From contig NZ_CP024091.1 of the NCBI RefSeq assembly GCF_002736205.1, forward strand, positions 2,539,555 through 2,603,554: a DNA stretch of 64,000 bases. The letters are read 5' to 3'. This DNA is from Pedobacter ginsengisoli. Its GTDB lineage: Bacteria; Bacteroidota; Bacteroidia; Sphingobacteriales; Sphingobacteriaceae. A program made the position numbers and the translations under genes. Below are positions 46,659 through 55,162 of this stretch, piece after piece (the stretch's first letter is position 1; the number at the start of each line of letters is the position of its first letter). The notes below the pieces were generated by a model. It did not search any database, had not been told where the DNA came from, and saw only the letters and a program-made list of their open reading frames with translations.

Positions 46659-46853
46659 CTAAAGAGCCAAATTTCTCTCTGAAAGTTGCGGATCAATCTC
46701 CATCATTTTCCCCTTTAGGTTCGCTAGACGCGTTAAATCGTACATAAAATCCGTCGACAGAAGTAAGTGGGGCCACCCCAAGTTTTGAAAAGCAGTCTGA
46801 AAAGGCTGCTTTTTTTGTTTGCGGGCGTTTCGGGGACACAAAAAAGGGACACA
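46659..46853 (-). other. conserved block A: sORF remnant, terminator, direct repeat
   Basis: On the minus strand a small frame (stop at 46659) encodes LSTDFMYDLTRLANLKGKMM followed by EID; 15 of 23 residues match the frame ending at 50867. Both are followed on the plus strand by a terminator, a GGGCG-(N)-TTTCGGG string and a short direct repeat. Whether a peptide is made is unknown; the block may mark an insertion site or be a relic. Confidence 0.5.
46788..46816 (+). terminator. hairpin with GAAA loop and T run
   Basis: AAAAGCAGTCT (46788-46798), a GAAA tetraloop and AGGCTGCTTTT (46803-46813) make an 11-base stem with one G-T pair, followed by further T residues. A typical rho-independent terminator with no plus-strand gene directly before it. 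Confidence 0.75.
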
Positions 46854-46973
46854 ATGTCCTGCAACCTTAAATGCCAAAAGTTGGATCAATCCCAAATGTT
46901 GGGATTAAGCGGAATTGTTGGGGAAATGAAATCAGGGATCAGTTTAATAGGAGATCCTTGGTTTAGATCGCGA

Positions 46974-47438
46974 TCATTCTCCAGCGTCTTTAATAATCTG
47001 TGTAGTTAACCAATCAGAAATCCGGAAATTAGTTTGTTGTATTTTGACAATGTATGGTTTAACTGCAGGAATGATACCGTTAAGTTTTGCGTTAAGTATA
47101 ACACCAACGGTTCCGGTGATGTTAAGTTCAAGCTTTTTAGCAAATCTCCTAGCTCCTGCATCATCTATAATGAGTAGGTCAGCATGGATTTCTGATGCAA
47201 GCGCCATCGCACTGGCCTCACCTATGTCCACAGTTTCAGCATAATTATATAATAAATCACGATTCTGCACGGCTTTTACATCAACCCAATTAGGTAGTCT
47301 TTTACCAAATTCAGCAGCTATCTCAGGAGTTGTTATTACTTGTTTGTACAAGGATTGGAGCAAATGCATACCATCTATTTTGTCCAGCGTAATGAAACAG
47401 CTGGCATCGGTAATGACAATTTTATCCTGTATGAGCAT
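46974..47438 (-). CDS. PIN-like toxin, DUF3368 family
   Basis: A DUF3368 protein, a PIN-fold putative ribonuclease and the toxin partner of UPF0175 antitoxins. I start it at the ATG at 47438 (MLIQDKIVITDASCF), which overlaps the antitoxin end by 17 bases, rather than at a codon 30 bases earlier. Acidic PIN residues are D11 (VITDAS), the glutamate in DIGEASAMALA, and the DD in LLIIDDAGARRFA. 154 residues. The neighbour supports a toxin-antitoxin module guarding the island. Confidence 0.85.
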   Translation of the reverse strand: MLIQDKIVITDASCFITLDKIDGMHLLQSLYKQVITTPEIAAEFGKRLPNWVDVKAVQNRDLLYNYAETVDIGEASAMALASEIHADLLIIDDAGARRFAKKLELNITGTVGVILNAKLNGIIPAVKPYIVKIQQTNFRISDWLTTQIIKDAGE

Positions 47439-47658
47439 GCCTAAATGTTTCAAGATCTTCAGCTGCACTTTCGTCCAGGTAGTGCACGTCGTATTTGATT
47501 AGGATTTCAGCAAAATCCCATTTTTTCATTTGGCACATTTCAGCGGCTTGTCTTAAAGTAAGCTTACCTGCTTCGTATAGCTTGGCTGCAATAAGGCGTG
47601 TTGTTTCATCATGCTCTCTCTCAAGAGCATCAGGAACTTGTATGGTCATTGTAGTCAT
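47422..47658 (-). CDS. UPF0175 family antitoxin
   Basis: A 78-residue UPF0175 protein: IQVPDALEREHDETTRLIAA is a ribbon-helix-helix-like start, and KLTLRQAAEMCQMKKWDFAE is the conserved helix-turn-helix-like segment near residues 32-51. Such proteins accompany DUF3368 PIN toxins as antitoxin and probable DNA-binding autoregulator. The gene precedes and overlaps the toxin gene by 17 bases. A second in-frame ATG at 47649 is possible. Confidence 0.85.
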   Translation of the reverse strand: MTTMTIQVPDALEREHDETTRLIAAKLYEAGKLTLRQAAEMCQMKKWDFAEILIKYDVHYLDESAAEDLETFRHAHTG

Positions 47659-47782
47659 GATATAAAGATACGTATTATTAAAATTTAAAACAAAATGGGT
47701 GCTGATGATAGAATGGATTTTGATATATTACAAAGGGTAATCATTCTATTTTTGTTTAATTTGCTATCTCAGAATTTCAACA

Positions 47783-50773
47783 GTGGACAATCTACTATTA
47801 TACAGGTCTTTATTTAAAGGGCGCGAAGATGTTTATGCTATTCATTGGTCAAAAGGAACTAAAAGTGGTTACATGCCTGCTAAATTATATGATCCTTATA
47901 TCAGCAAGGTTTATAAAAAAAGTACAAACCCCAATAGTTCAGAGACCGCAAATTATCTTCCTTTGACTGACGATCAGATTCAAAGGCATCTTGAAGGTAG
48001 ACAGCTAACAGGATTGTATCCACTTTTACAAGACAATACGTCTTGGTTGATAGCGGCAGATTTTGATAAAAATAGTTGGTTGGAAGATTGTAGAAGTTTC
48101 ATTGCTATATGTGCAAACTACAATATCCCTGCTTATCTGGAACGTTCGCGTAGTGGTAAAGGTGGACATGTTTGGATCTTTTTCAACCAACCATACCCTG
48201 CTTTCAAAAGCAGGATAATTGTACTTACTTTATTAGAACGCGCAGGAGTAGTCTCTACTTTTGATAAAAACTCTAGTTTTGACAGATTATTCCCCAATCA
48301 AGATAAACATTCAGGCAAAGGATTTGGAAATCTGATTGCCTTACCTTTGTATAAACCTGCATCGGAACTTGGGAACAGTTGCTTCATTGAGTCAGAAACA
48401 GCCCTCCCTTATAGAAATCAATGGGAGTTTTTAAGCAGCATTCGCCGAATTTCTATTAATGACTTAGACCAAATATTTCTTTCGTTGACCAGTTCTAAAA
48501 GTTTAAACATTATTGAACCTGGAAAGCTTGTAATTAAGTTGTCAAATACTATTGAAATCAATCGAAATGGAATAAGTACTGCCTTGGCGTCTTTTCTGAA
48601 GGATGAACTTAATTTTTTCAATGCAGACTTTATCATTAAAAAGAATAGCGGCAGGAGTACGTTTGGAACAAAAAGATATTTTAAGTTCATTGAGGAAGTA
48701 AATGAATACGCTATCATTCCAAAAGGTTTTATTAGAAAGTTATTGGTTTATTGCATTAAAAATAATATTCAATATCAGCTGGAAGATAATCGGAAATTAC
48801 TTACTCCTTCGGTTTTTTCATTTCATGCTTCTTTAAGGGAATATCAGTTGCCTGCGGTAGAGGCTGCATCTAAAAAGGACATAGGTATAATAGTCGCACC
48901 ACCTGGTTCTGGAAAGACCGTAGTTGGTCTTAAAATCATTGCGGATAAACAGCAGCCTGCACTAATTGTCGTACATCGTAATCAATTGGCAGACCAATGG
49001 GCAGAAAGAATTGAAGCGTTCCTGGGAATTCCAAAGCAGGATATTGGCAGGATAGGACAAGGTAAAACAAAAATAGGGAAACGGGTCACAATTGCGATGA
49101 TACAAAGCTTGGGCAAAGAATTACAAAAGCCAGGAGCAGACCAACTGGTTCGTGCCTTTGGAATTATTATTGTTGATGAGTGTCACCACATTGCTGCCGA
49201 AACATTTAAAAATGCGGTATCACTTTTCCATTCTTACTATTTATATGGTCTTACTGCAACACCTTTTCGGAAAAATAGTGATGACAGATTGATTTCTGTA
49301 CATCTGGGAGAGGTCATTTCAGAAATGAAATCTAGCGACAAGGGAGCATCGGAACAACCTGAGATTATTATCAGAAATACAACATTGAATGTAGCGTACA
49401 ATGCCAAAACAGATCGCTTTGAAACACTATCAAATGTACTTATTCATGATTCTGAAAGAAATAAGCTGATTTTAAAGGACGTAACTTTTCAATTGAGTAC
49501 GGGAAAACGAGTGGTTATACTCACCGAGAGAAAAGAGCATATTGAAACTTTACACCAATATCTAAAACAATCTTTTGAAACAGTTGCATTAAGTGGCGAC
49601 GATTCGGAATCCAGTCGTAATGCTAAATGGAAGATCTTGAAGACGGGTAATTACCAGGCACTTATTACAACTGGACAATTTTTTGGAGAAGGATCCGATC
49701 TTCATAATGCCCAATGTTTATTTTTAGTCTACCCATTTTCTTTCGAAGGTAAACTGATTCAATATATTGGTCGTGTACAGCGTTCTGAACTAACTCCGGT
49801 GATTTATGACTACAGGGATATTAAGATTGATTATTTAAATGCGATGTTTCTTAAAAGAAACGTTTACTACAAAAAACTGATACGGCATAGAACATTATTT
49901 GACGATGTTATCGAAGTTGATGAAAAGGTAGAACCAGTAGGTGATTTAACAAGTTCTTTTAAAGATCAAATCATTGAACGGAATATTAAAGTTGCCATTG
50001 AATCACTTGACTTTTTATATGGCGGGGTTGTCTTTTGTGAATTTATAAAGGAGATAGAACAAGAGGTTTCATTTGGTATTGAGAATCTCCATATGCGCCC
50101 GGAATTCGATGTGCTGAAGTCGTACTTTGAGAAATTTTTGAATACAAAAACAATTACGGTAGCTATCTGTATAGTTATAGAGAAAGGTATTATAGTCGGA
50201 AAATCAGCAACATGCGAGGACATGAAAAAATTGAATCGTGAAGTTGTAGACAGCGTGCGTTTTCGTTTTGCTGAAAAGAATCTATTTAAAAAAGGAAATC
50301 TTTTAGGTAAGAATGTTGAAATGTTCCAGCTTAGCGTCGGTGATGCTAACCAGACATTATATGAGTCCGGAGAAGAATTATTAAAGGATGTATTGATTAG
50401 AGGTAATTATCGGCACAAAATACAGCTAAGATATTTATCAGACTTACATCTTGGAAATGTATTGAAAATAAGATTTGTGTTAAGTCCGTTTGCTTTTGTT
50501 TTTCTTCTAGCTGGAAAGGAGCAATATCATATTGTAATGGAGACACTGGATACGGATGAGGCTACTTATATATGGCATACCTCAAAAGAAGTTTCGGAGC
50601 TCAAAAATGCGCTTCATAATGTTGATAAAGATCTTAATAAGATTCGAAATGACGGGAGATTTGCATTTTTACAATCAGTACCGATAAATTTCAGCCGCGT
50701 TTTACATGATTATTCGGATGAACGAAATGGATTTGTGATCTGGAAAGATGATTTAGAGCAATATCTGACTTAA
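47783..50773 (+). CDS. TOTE-type AEP primase fused to SF2 helicase
   Basis: A primase-helicase of the TOTE conflict system type, thought to act in conflict with invading DNA. The N-terminal archaeo-eukaryotic primase domain (about 60-250) has the metal motif WLIAADFDKNSW near residue 90, SRSGKGGHVWIFF near 130 and KHSGKGFGNLIALPLYKP near 175. The SF2 helicase follows: VAPPGSGKTVVG near 372, VDECHH near 463, LTATPFRKN near 488 and QYIGRVQR near 658. The C-terminal 300 residues are unassigned. The start is a GTG at 47783; no upstream ATG fits. 996 residues. The genes that usually accompany TOTE primases are not evident nearby. Confidence 0.82.
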   Translation: MDNLLLYRSLFKGREDVYAIHWSKGTKSGYMPAKLYDPYISKVYKKSTNPNSSETANYLPLTDDQIQRHLEGRQLTGLYPLLQDNTSWLIAADFDKNSWLEDCRSFIAICANYNIPAYLERSRSGKGGHVWIFFNQPYPAFKSRIIVLTLLERAGVVSTFDKNSSFDRLFPNQDKHSGKGFGNLIALPLYKPASELGNSCFIESETALPYRNQWEFLSSIRRISINDLDQIFLSLTSSKSLNIIEPGKLVIKLSNTIEINRNGISTALASFLKDELNFFNADFIIKKNSGRSTFGTKRYFKFIEEVNEYAIIPKGFIRKLLVYCIKNNIQYQLEDNRKLLTPSVFSFHASLREYQLPAVEAASKKDIGIIVAPPGSGKTVVGLKIIADKQQPALIVVHRNQLADQWAERIEAFLGIPKQDIGRIGQGKTKIGKRVTIAMIQSLGKELQKPGADQLVRAFGIIIVDECHHIAAETFKNAVSLFHSYYLYGLTATPFRKNSDDRLISVHLGEVISEMKSSDKGASEQPEIIIRNTTLNVAYNAKTDRFETLSNVLIHDSERNKLILKDVTFQLSTGKRVVILTERKEHIETLHQYLKQSFETVALSGDDSESSRNAKWKILKTGNYQALITTGQFFGEGSDLHNAQCLFLVYPFSFEGKLIQYIGRVQRSELTPVIYDYRDIKIDYLNAMFLKRNVYYKKLIRHRTLFDDVIEVDEKVEPVGDLTSSFKDQIIERNIKVAIESLDFLYGGVVFCEFIKEIEQEVSFGIENLHMRPEFDVLKSYFEKFLNTKTITVAICIVIEKGIIVGKSATCEDMKKLNREVVDSVRFRFAEKNLFKKGNLLGKNVEMFQLSVGDANQTLYESGEELLKDVLIRGNYRHKIQLRYLSDLHLGNVLKIRFVLSPFAFVFLLAGKEQYHIVMETLDTDEATYIWHTSKEVSELKNALHNVDKDLNKIRNDGRFAFLQSVPINFSRVLHDYSDERNGFVIWKDDLEQYLT

Positions 50774-50780
50774 TTAAAAT

Positions 50781-50828
50781 AATTCATCACTACTAGGGAT
50801 GTTGCAACATCCCCAGTGGTGATGAATT
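50781..50828 (+). terminator. 24-base hairpin after TOTE gene, ACTACTAG family
   Basis: A 24-base stem without loop, starting AATTCATCACTACTAGGGAT, with two G-T pairs. It lies 7 bases after the TOTE stop. It shares the CACTACTAG(A/G)GA core with hairpins at 58952 and 46558. Confidence 0.65.
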
Positions 50829-50866
50829 TCAGACGATATAAAATCATTTTCGTGGACTAAAATAGT

Positions 50867-50971
50867 TTAACTTTTTAGCATCGTTCCAAACTCATCAATT
50901 TCATCCATTTTTCTTTTCAAATCTGCCAACCGCTTCAAATCAGCAATAAAACGAGTTGAAATTTGTACCAT
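50867..50971 (-). CDS. possible 34-residue small protein in block B
   Basis: An ATG frame encoding ISTRFIADLKRLADLKRKMD and EIDEFGTMLKS, mostly helical and charged. 15 of 23 residues match the small frame in block A. The likeness at protein level, despite diverged DNA, suggests past or present coding, or descent from a longer shared gene. No domain is recognised and no good ribosome site is visible. Confidence 0.35.
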   Translation of the reverse strand: MVQISTRFIADLKRLADLKRKMDEIDEFGTMLKS

Positions 50972-50990
50972 AAATGACCCAGATAGTTTT

Positions 50991-51024
50991 AAACCCCTTT
51001 AAATAGCTTTAAAGGGGTTTTTTT
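50991..51024 (+). terminator. rho-independent terminator in block B
   Basis: AAACCCCTTTAAA pairs with TTTAAAGGGGTTT (50991-51020), followed by a T run to 51024. It occupies the same place in block B as the 46788 terminator does in block A. Confidence 0.8.
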
Positions 51025-51287
51025 ATGTCCAAAAGGGCGAATTTTTCGGGAATTTGGCAGACTTTTGGCAGAGTAAAATCACATAAAAACCTTTTTTATT
51101 CTACTCCTACGTAGCTTTTTATTATTTTTCAGAATAGATTGAGTATCTTACCTATTGAAAACACTCATTTTTCAGGGTATTTTTAGGCTATTTACTCTAT
51201 GATTTACTCAGAATATAAGTCGATTACTTGGCCAACACCAAATGCAATGACCAGTTTCAATTTATCACACCTCCTATCCGATAAGTA

Positions 51288-51306
51288 AAAGCGCATTGTG
51301 CGCTTT
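51288..51306 (-). terminator. terminator of the 51312 gene
   Basis: AAAGCGCA-TTG-TGCGCTTT is a perfect 8-base stem just after the stop codon of the minus-strand gene at 51312, with a short T run on that strand. Confidence 0.7.
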
Positions 51307-51311
51307 AAGAT

Positions 51312-51992
51312 TTATAACATTTTTTTAAAATCTGATTCAGTATAACCTAATTGTATCGTCTTTAATTCATCAAGGGTAAATACTTTGTATGAAATATCTT
51401 TTATACACCCTATTTCAACATCAATGTGGCTTGTCCCCTCAGTTTTCAACCAATATCTAAGTTCTTTCTGATCAGAAAATTCATCTGATTTATCAAAAAT
51501 ATCTAGTTTTCTGTGATCTTTTGTATAGTCATTATATCTAACAATATTAAAATCGAATTCATAACCACGCCTAATTAATTCATTTTGTATTCTTTGATTA
51601 AATTGTTTAGCATTATGAATGCATAAAAAGTGAGTACTGAACTCAATAGCACTTTCAGAAACTAGCTTCTCTATTTTCTTTTCATAAAAACTCCATAGGT
51701 CTTCCTGTCTTGCACCATACACGCAATATAAATTGCCTTTTATATCTCTTTTCTTTAGCTTACCAGATACGTTTTCCAACTCGATTGCTAAATCACCATT
51801 TTTCAAATTTAAAGTGTCGAATAAAATAGTTTGTATTGAAGAAATACCTTCATTCCTATCTCCCTGCTTATTAATTTTCAAATCTTGAAAAAACTTAACA
51901 GTGTTTAATCGGATAGAACCTTTATTACGTAATTTGTTCAACCACTTTTCACATCCAAACCTAAATATCAAATCAAAATTTACTTCTTCCAT
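51312..51992 (-). CDS. hypothetical protein, 226 residues
   Basis: I do not recognise this gene with confidence. It encodes a soluble mixed alpha/beta protein without signal peptide or membrane segments. The N-terminus FRFGCEKWLNKLRNKGSIRL, the following NTVKFFQDL and KQGDRNEGIS recall a group of uncharacterised accessory proteins with a G-S-hydrophobic-N and GD-x2-EG pattern near the start. Other visible segments are YCVYGARQEDLWSF near 90 and ELRYWLKTEGTSHID near 172. It stands alone in the island with its own terminator; the start at 51992 is the first ATG. Confidence 0.65.
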   Translation of the reverse strand: MEEVNFDLIFRFGCEKWLNKLRNKGSIRLNTVKFFQDLKINKQGDRNEGISSIQTILFDTLNLKNGDLAIELENVSGKLKKRDIKGNLYCVYGARQEDLWSFYEKKIEKLVSESAIEFSTHFLCIHNAKQFNQRIQNELIRRGYEFDFNIVRYNDYTKDHRKLDIFDKSDEFSDQKELRYWLKTEGTSHIDVEIGCIKDISYKVFTLDELKTIQLGYTESDFKKML

Positions 51993-52122
51993 AATTACAG
52001 CTTTTTAGCGTCATTTCTCCATCTGTTGGTGAGACTAATTAAGAAGGAAGCAAGCCTTAAACCTTACTCAATCACCTTGAATCACCCTACAATATAGGTA
52101 TAATTAAAAATGCACGATTTAT

Positions 52123-52494
52123 TTACCTGTATACCTTCATTTTTGGAAACTGTCTTAAAGGCTCTATTTTCAATAAACTGCTTTTATGCTTGCCATAGTA
52201 AACGAATAACACATTAAGATTAATAGAAGGAAATTTATGTTCAGCTAGAAATTGTGATATCAGTTTAGATATAACATCTACCATCCTATTGCAATAAGCA
52301 TCCAAATCTTGCACTATAAATTTCTTCACATACTCTTCTTTAAGTACATTCAGATTTACCTTCAATTCGGCTCCCTCCCAAATAAAAAAAGCATCTGGAT
52401 ACCTTAAACCATCCAATAAATACTTATTACCATATAGCCATTTTTTAAGATGGATTAATATGGCTGCTTCGAAATCAAAATCTTGTTGCCCCAT
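52123..52494 (-). CDS. hypothetical protein, 123 residues
   Basis: Unrecognised. The ATG at 52494 (MGQQDFDFEAAILIHLKKWL) is preferred; the frame opens at a GTG 42 bases earlier, which would overlap the divergent gene further. The product is soluble, with KYLLDGLRYPDAFFIWEGAE near residue 25 and a basic C-terminus. It is probably a small accessory protein. Its start region faces the plus-strand gene at 52600. Confidence 0.5.
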   Translation of the reverse strand: MGQQDFDFEAAILIHLKKWLYGNKYLLDGLRYPDAFFIWEGAELKVNLNVLKEEYVKKFIVQDLDAYCNRMVDVISKLISQFLAEHKFPSINLNVLFVYYGKHKSSLLKIEPLRQFPKMKVYR

Positions 52495-52599
52495 AACACC
52501 AACAAAATTACTAATATTTTTAGCAAAATAAAGCACTTCATAAAATTGTTATTATTTGCAGATTTTATTATTATTGTTTCTAACCAAATTAAAATTAGC

Positions 52600-53127
52600 G
52601 TGAATCACTCTTATACTATCTCACTAGAGGGCGATACCCTCATAAAAAAACAAATTAAGAAGAGCCTTGGATCATTAATTGTTACTGGTATTATAGCAAT
52701 AATATGTGGCGTTCTTTTTTATTCAAGGATAGACACCATTGAAAAAAGGGATATAATGTTTTTAATACTCTCATACCTCTTTATGTTTGCAGCTCCAGTT
52801 TTGGCATTTGTAAGGAAAATAAAATTTCATCCTTACCTCGCTAAATCAATTATAATTGATGGAGATATAATTAGCATTACTGGATACGGAACATACGGAA
52901 AAGAGGAATATTCTTATTTGTTAAACATAAAGGAATATAAACTAGAAAAAGGTATCCATAACAAAAAAGACAAATCCTTTAACATCTATGATGTTAAGGA
53001 CACTTACACTTTAGTTTCAACCGAAAACCCAAAACAACATTTCTTTTTTTTAAGCTCTTTTTGGGAACAATGGGATGAAATCCAAGGCTTACTTTCAAAT
53101 GAGCATATTGAATCTAAAGCAGGATAA
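52600..53127 (+). CDS. hypothetical membrane protein with PH-like domain
   Basis: Two adjacent transmembrane segments (about residues 24-44 and 53-71 from the chosen start) are followed by a beta-rich soluble part (SIIIDGDIISITGYGTYGKE, then YLLNIKEYKLEKG) with a PH-like look. The frame is open from a TTG at 52483, but that would overlap the divergent gene; the GTG at 52600 gives 175 residues beginning with NHSYTISLEGDTL. The start is uncertain. Function unknown. Confidence 0.5.
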   Translation: MNHSYTISLEGDTLIKKQIKKSLGSLIVTGIIAIICGVLFYSRIDTIEKRDIMFLILSYLFMFAAPVLAFVRKIKFHPYLAKSIIIDGDIISITGYGTYGKEEYSYLLNIKEYKLEKGIHNKKDKSFNIYDVKDTYTLVSTENPKQHFFFLSSFWEQWDEIQGLLSNEHIESKAG

Positions 53128-53143
53128 CAATTACTTTATCAAT

Positions 53144-53320
53144 ATGAAATTGAATCAGATTATAGACACGGCTCTTATTGTCAGTGCTATTACTTTAGTT
53201 ATAACTGTAGGTGTAGAGATTTTTGGTAGTGGAAAAACATCCAGTATTCGATTAACTTACCTTTGTTCAGGAATTATGACATTTTCTGTCTTCTGTTATC
53301 TGAGTGCCTTGATCCTATAA
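53144..53320 (+). CDS. small two-helix membrane protein
   Basis: A 58-residue protein with two hydrophobic helices (TALIVSAITLVITVGVEIFG and LTYLCSGIMTFSVFCYLSAL), separated by a short basic loop. The ATG at 53144 follows the preceding gene by 16 bases, so the two may be co-transcribed. No family recognised. Its last 6 bases overlap the reverse-strand recombinase remnant. Confidence 0.5.
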   Translation: MKLNQIIDTALIVSAITLVITVGVEIFGSGKTSSIRLTYLCSGIMTFSVFCYLSALIL

Positions 53321-53452
53321 CATCCCTAGTAGGTATCTTTTAGCCTCTACATCCCCTTTTTCATAAAATTCGTCCAATAACCGTAAATTGTTTACAGTCT
53401 CTTCAGCGATGAGTTTTATATCCAGGTTGATGTCATTTTGTGCTTTTATTTA
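53315..53452 (-). pseudogene. serine recombinase C-terminal remnant
   Basis: The minus strand reads ...DIKLIAEETVNNLRLLDEFY, then EKGDVEAKRYLLGML and a stop at 53315. This matches the end of the intact recombinase (KTLCTLPRLYETATIEDKRY, then LVETIFNG) in spacing and in the VEAKRYL / IEDKRYL motif. The frame has a stop at its upstream end (53450 region) and no start, where the acr3 stop codon lies. It is the tail of a second, lost recombinase. Confidence 0.7.
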
Positions 53453-54511
53453 ACTGTAATATTTTTTCCTGAACCAGAAAGCGAGGTTTACCAGTGCAAT
53501 GAGCGCAGGTACTTCTACTAATGGGCCAACCACTCCAACAAATGCCTGACCGGAATTGATACCAAATACTCCAATAGCTACTGCTATCGCTAGCTCAAAG
53601 TTATTTCCGGCAGCAGTGAAAGCTATGGAGGAACTTTGCGAATAATCTGCACCCATTTTCTTTCCTGCAAAAAAGCTGATTATAAACATGATGGCAAAAT
53701 AGATGATCAGCGGAACGGCGATACGGATTACATCAAAAGGTATCTGCACAATCAGTTCGCCTTTCAAACTGAACATTACTACAATTGTAAACAATAGTGC
53801 GATAAGGGTTATGGGCGAAATAAATGAAATATACTTCTGTTGGAACCAATGTTCACCTTTTAATTTGATCAGCACATATCGACTGATCAGCCCGGCAGCA
53901 AAGGGTACACCCAGGTAAAGGCCTACGCTTTTTGCAATTTCTACAATGGTGATGTTTACTGCTAAGCCACTAATACCAAACAGTGGTGGAAGCACAGTGA
54001 TAAACAGGTAAGCATACACACTATACAGTAATATCTGAAAGATGCTGTTTAGGGCAATCAGACCCGCTGCATATTCCCTATTTCCCTCTGCAAGTTCATT
54101 CCACACCACAACCATTGCGATACATCGGGCCAGGCCGATCAGGATCAGACCAATCATGTATTCAGGGTAATCGTGTAAAAAAACAATAGCTAGTATAAAC
54201 ATGAGAATAGGGCCAATAATCCAGTTTAGGACTAGCGAGATGCCGAGAACTTTAGTTTTGCGAAAGACTTCTCCCATCTTCTCGTATCTTACCTTGGCAA
54301 GTGGTGGGTACATCATCAGGATCAGACCAATAGCGAGTGGAACATTGGTCGTTCCTCTTGAAAATGAATTGATAAAACCTACTGAAAAAGGAATAAAATA
54401 TCCCACGCCTACGCCAATAGCCATAGCCAGGAATATCCACAAGGTTAAGTATTGGTCTAAAAAGCTGAGTTTCTTACGTTCTGCAGCTGGTGCACAATTA
54501 TTTGCCGACAT
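53450..54511 (-). CDS. arsB: arsenite efflux transporter, ACR3 family
   Basis: An ACR3-type arsenite permease in the inner membrane. About ten transmembrane helices are visible. The conserved TM4 cysteine is C130 in [15 protein letters not shown], and the TM9 region contains [17 protein letters not shown]. Length 353 is typical. It is the last gene of the arsR-DUF6428-arsC-acr3 operon, 6 bases after arsC. Also called acr3. Confidence 0.96.
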   Translation of the reverse strand: MSANNCAPAAERKKLSFLDQYLTLWIFLAMAIGVGVGYFIPFSVGFINSFSRGTTNVPLAIGLILMMYPPLAKVRYEKMGEVFRKTKVLGISLVLNWIIGPILMFILAIVFLHDYPEYMIGLILIGLARCIAMVVVWNELAEGNREYAAGLIALNSIFQILLYSVYAYLFITVLPPLFGISGLAVNITIVEIAKSVGLYLGVPFAAGLISRYVLIKLKGEHWFQQKYISFISPITLIALLFTIVVMFSLKGELIVQIPFDVIRIAVPLIIYFAIMFIISFFAGKKMGADYSQSSSIAFTAAGNNFELAIAVAIGVFGINSGQAFVGVVGPLVEVPALIALVNLAFWFRKKYYS

Positions 54512-54517
54512 GGATGG

Positions 54518-55144
54518 CTATTTGATTTGTGAAAATATGTAAAACATTTCAGTAGCGATTTGCAAACTTCTTTCCTTGTATTTTTCTGCCTGCTGAGGCG
54601 TATTGTCAAATGTTTTCGGATCATCAAATGTTATTGGAATACGCTTTTCAGCACCAACTATGAATGGGCAGCCCCCATCTGCCTGTGAGCAGGTCATTAT
54701 GGCGGCGAATTCGCTTGCAGGGTTAAATTCATCATCATAGGTTTTGGAAAAGCCAATGACAGGATGTTCGTTATCACTATATTTTATCGCATATATAGGA
54801 TTATTCCCTTCACTGACAACCTTGACTTTAAATCCGGATTGTCTCAATGTTTCTGTAACTACGGGGAACAATGCGGTGGCCTCCGTTCCCCCCGAATAGC
54901 AAAAAACATTTCTAATACCGTAATATGCAGCGGCTGTCTGGGCCCAGACCTGTGAAAGGTGACTTCTACGGGAATTGTGCGTACAGATCAAATTGAGCCG
55001 TATTTCCTTCCCATTGCTGTGCTTTTCTTGGACGTAGTCAATTAAAGGCTGTAATACTGATTTACGATCTGCTGAGATGGAATCAAATTTGAAATTGCTG
55101 ATTTTACTTTCAATTTCAGGATAAAGTTTTGTTTTCGTCGACAT
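54518..55144 (-). CDS. arsC: arsenate reductase-like LMW phosphatase-fold protein
   Basis: An arsenate reductase of the low-molecular-weight phosphatase fold. The P-loop is C54-THNSRR-S (C-x5-R with C54 and R60). The acidic loop with KTYDDEFNP and a further cysteine (MTCSQADGGCPF near 150-161) could serve in the thiol relay. Length 208, longer than the 130-residue Bacillus type, as in other Bacteroidota members. It turns arsenate into arsenite for the Acr3 pump encoded next. Confidence 0.88.
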   Translation of the reverse strand: MSTKTKLYPEIESKISNFKFDSISADRKSVLQPLIDYVQEKHSNGKEIRLNLICTHNSRRSHLSQVWAQTAAAYYGIRNVFCYSGGTEATALFPVVTETLRQSGFKVKVVSEGNNPIYAIKYSDNEHPVIGFSKTYDDEFNPASEFAAIMTCSQADGGCPFIVGAEKRIPITFDDPKTFDNTPQQAEKYKERSLQIATEMFYIFSQIK

Positions 55145-55162
55145 ATCTACTGCGTAATTAAA

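Larger units (their letters stand above)
46522..46973. other. 452-base intergenic region with hairpins and conserved block A
   Basis: No convincing full gene. It holds the overlapping hairpins behind thsB (46558-46618), a small minus-strand frame ending at 46659 that resembles one ending at 50867, a terminator (46788-46816), the string GGGCGTTTCGGG at 46823-46834 and a direct repeat GGGACACA at 46833 and 46846. The last 100 bases before the PIN gene show nothing I recognise. Confidence 0.55.
50774..51311. other. 538-base intergenic region with conserved block B
   Basis: No full gene. In order: a long hairpin (50781-50828), a 34-codon minus-strand frame (50867-50971), a plus-strand terminator (50991-51024), GGGCG then TTTCGGG (51035-51050), a direct repeat TTTGGCAGA (51053 and 51064) and a hairpin serving the next minus-strand gene (51288-51306). 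The stretch 51075-51285 shows nothing I recognise. Confidence 0.5.

Noticed and set aside
46659..46895. 78-codon minus-strand reading frame as a normal gene
   Set aside because: It runs through a strong terminator and a direct repeat, so the full-length frame is unlikely to be translated. Only its C-terminal part shows a relative (block B), and I report it as a block, not as a CDS.
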